A stretch of DNA of 15,186 nucleotides from Alphaproteobacteria bacterium (GTDB taxonomy: Bacteria; Pseudomonadota; Alphaproteobacteria; Rickettsiales; RI-342), in contig JADZBT010000164.1 of NCBI GenBank assembly GCA_020851915.1, forward strand, positions 1 through 15,186, read 5' to 3'. Positions 14,601 through 15,186 of the stretch are shown in pieces. The notes below the pieces were generated by a model. That model had not been told where the DNA came from, did not search any database, and saw only the letters and a list, made by a program, of their open reading frames with translations. The position numbers were made by a program, and so were the translations under genes. The stretch's first letter is position 1; each line of letters starts with the position of its first letter.

Positions 14601-15186
14601 CCTGAACGCAGAAGCAAGCTTCTTCCATGATGGCGCGGGCAAGCTCCGCACCGATGTGGTGGATCAGTTCAAGGGTACGCTGTCCGGAAACCAGTATAAT
14701 GGCGGCATCATGGTCGAGAATGCCTCTTTCACGGTCGATCCGGTAACGGGCAAGGTCGTGAATGCGGCCAATGTGGCGGAGAACCGCGCAATAATCGAAG
14801 AAATCAACACATATATCGGCAAGACGACCGGGGATGTGCCGCCCAAATATGCCTACACCACCGATCCGGTCGAGGTGGGTGCAACACCTCCGGCGCTGGA
14901 TTACGGCGCATCGAATGTGTCGGTGAACTACACCTCCGAGGCGCAATTACAGCTCTATAATCAGGATCATACCGCCGCGCCGGAAGCTGCCCTGCTGGAT
15001 GTTGCCGTAGATAGGGAACAATACCAGCATGTTCAGGACGAAGCCACCGACATACAGCAGACCATGGAGGCACAGACCGTTATAGAAACCAAGGTCACAG
15101 AAGCCATGGCCGAGAATGCCACGCTTGCTGAGCTGACCAAGGATCTGTCGCTGGCTGAGATCAAGGACATGCTGGGGATGGACGGA
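11674..15186 (+). CDS. Giant repetitive protein, probably secreted or surface-located (open at right edge)
   Basis: The frame is open for 1171 codons without a stop and continues past the window. There is no N-terminal signal peptide or membrane span. Residues 1-65 are Gly/Asn/Ser-rich, and about 70-165 Pro/Ala/Glu/Thr-rich, probably disordered. From about 169 come beta-type repeats with Asp/Gly turns. The clearest are at about 264-329, 330-390 and 391-444, sharing QV(F/Y)QNG..VGTY(N/D)P.TG.I, a GVFQNGEI variant in the third copy, and an NV.V(T/S) ending. After about 730 the sequence becomes less repetitive and more helical. My translation holds a single cysteine (residue 658) and is clearly acidic. 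These traits fit giant adhesin-like or biofilm proteins exported by type I systems with a C-terminal signal, which cannot be checked here. I recognise no named family. It follows the methyltransferase-glycosyltransferase pair on the same strand after 191 nt. Confidence 0.88.
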   Translation, partial: MGTTDGGENTTDNANTDNASSGNGGGNGGGNATEASGGGSAPEASGGGNDAPSQNSSGGDSAPASAESNSGSENAAPAAEEPATAADTSTPNESEPVAAETPAAEAPATETESAAPADETVTEAPAETESEPVVTDPPVVEAEAAATPASDAAPAQSDTPVTPPAETDVVVTSVDGNLYTSDGTDIRDASGNIVTDPAIIDLVNANIAADVYEVEGGVTDLDNNPDTETVIDTTVTNNPDGGYTVNVDIETTTTTVTVGPQTPMPDDVTIGADNQVFQNGQPVGTYNPETGEISVTSAIYDASGNLVADTDQTITNVQVTNETVYTGPSLDLPVDIDGSQVYQNGVLVGTYDPATGVITATADITAPDGTVLVPASGTVGNVAVSTGEQQTLPFTINGSQVLDSDGNVVGVFQNGEITLTADVGGLTAGTVFTDVQVNTTTTPGVTPEISVTSDGQNLGQFGTVSQTVDENGNIVLTYGQATWENWQQLGVGEGTNDGSFQEEVVNIDANVQTNITQFFLSHADAGTLGTVYFSNTGDSYSGEQLQAMSESEVASLGLNGFTFYVDSSGNTHVFTTQDGTNVNDVAAQIEASLGNPEALSAILATADGTLKTDPMYSGSIVITDDAKNSLTGAGIIPQEWLQNVDQIWYDNENEGSRCSTEGYTIKGLQITGVGEASESTTEVTGSELDVDGTLGENEQDITGQVVTIEVTVEQNGIEYTVPVTVPANTPPEELPGKIQDQVEAQLSPRYQHYQDRFGGRVNDGGGRGADITHIQEAFMGLEFMGVTNPVTKEPYYTRELVEQFRIDHPGERVYADINVNRVNIDGTTFDLLRAKAGVDPALSDTEALATLVQKGYVLAPATPDSIGDLRLNAMNADVQAVLVQQAEQNRTIFDGMSVTASNPPTVDELKAAGLLVDNGNGGYSLLSAPGGSVVTMFTGNDPAAQLASYYETTVVNTVATPVQSLVADMPTPGNFYLNAEASFFHDGAGKLRTDVVDQFKGTLSGNQYNGGIMVENASFTVDPVTGKVVNAANVAENRAIIEEINTYIGKTTGDVPPKYAYTTDPVEVGATPPALDYGASNVSVNYTSEAQLQLYNQDHTAAPEAALLDVAVDREQYQHVQDEATDIQQTMEAQTVIETKVTEAMAENATLAELTKDLSLAEIKDMLGMDG
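12496..12733 (+). repeat. Internal tandem DNA repeat in the giant gene (period 195 bp)
   Basis: Positions 12496-12538 and 12691-12733 match at 38 of 43 bases by my count, a spacing of exactly 65 codons. Conservation at third codon positions as well as in protein points to fairly recent duplication of a repeat module or to gene conversion. A third, more diverged copy starts near 12870. Confidence 0.7.

Noticed and set aside
11618..14946. Several minus-strand frames of 60-154 codons with Gly-, Ser- or Cys-rich sequence
   Set aside because: All are antisense to the continuous 1171-codon plus-strand frame, and their odd composition mirrors its low-complexity and repeat DNA.
1..15186. Insertion sequence, prophage, integrase, tRNA-linked island or CRISPR array
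   Set aside because: I saw no transposase or integrase motif, no tRNA, and no regularly spaced repeats. The only tandem repeats are coding modules in the giant gene.

Overview
The window looks like a chromosomal segment from a GC-rich Gram-negative bacterium, most likely an alphaproteobacterium. That call rests on the lipid A/Kdo cluster (msbA-like, DUF374 acyltransferase, waaA), a PmbA/TldE protein, UbiD, frequent GTG starts, and imperfect palindromes between genes. I cannot name the species. There are no tRNA or rRNA genes, insertion sequences, integrases or CRISPR arrays.

Left part (1-6367, minus strand): a tightly packed operon that reads leftwards. A PDZ-containing M48 metalloprotease lipoprotein is followed by PmbA/TldE, an MsbA-type lipid flippase, a DUF374 lysophospholipid acyltransferase-like protein and Kdo transferase WaaA. 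The first 17 codons of one more gene run off the left edge. Junctions overlap by 1 or 4 nt (TAATG once, GTGA three times), so translation is probably coupled. The set joins lipid A/Kdo assembly and export with peptidase functions.

Middle (6368-8643): a 74-aa single-pass membrane protein of unknown function has a near-perfect Shine-Dalgarno and its own intrinsic terminator. Next comes a 312-nt non-coding stretch with nested inverted repeats, then ubiD (ubiquinone synthesis), all on the minus strand. A 188-nt divergent promoter region separates ubiD from the plus-strand genes.

Right part (8644-15186, plus strand): a 300-aa protein fuses a degenerate receiver domain, which has lost its phosphorylation residues, to an RsbW/SpoIIAB-like ATPase domain. 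A set of mutually exclusive palindromes follows. Then comes a two-gene unit, a SAM methyltransferase and a GlcNAc-transferase (GT60/Skp1-type) homologue with a 1-nt gap. Last is a very large open frame of at least 1171 codons, still open at the right edge. It encodes an acidic protein with no signal peptide, Gly/Asn/Ser-rich and then Pro/Ala/Glu/Thr-rich at its N-terminus, followed by tandem beta-type repeats of about 60-65 residues. It resembles giant secreted or surface proteins. The most interesting hypothesis is that the cytosolic-type glycosyltransferase and methyltransferase modify this neighbouring Ser/Thr-rich giant protein. That is inferred from position and composition only.
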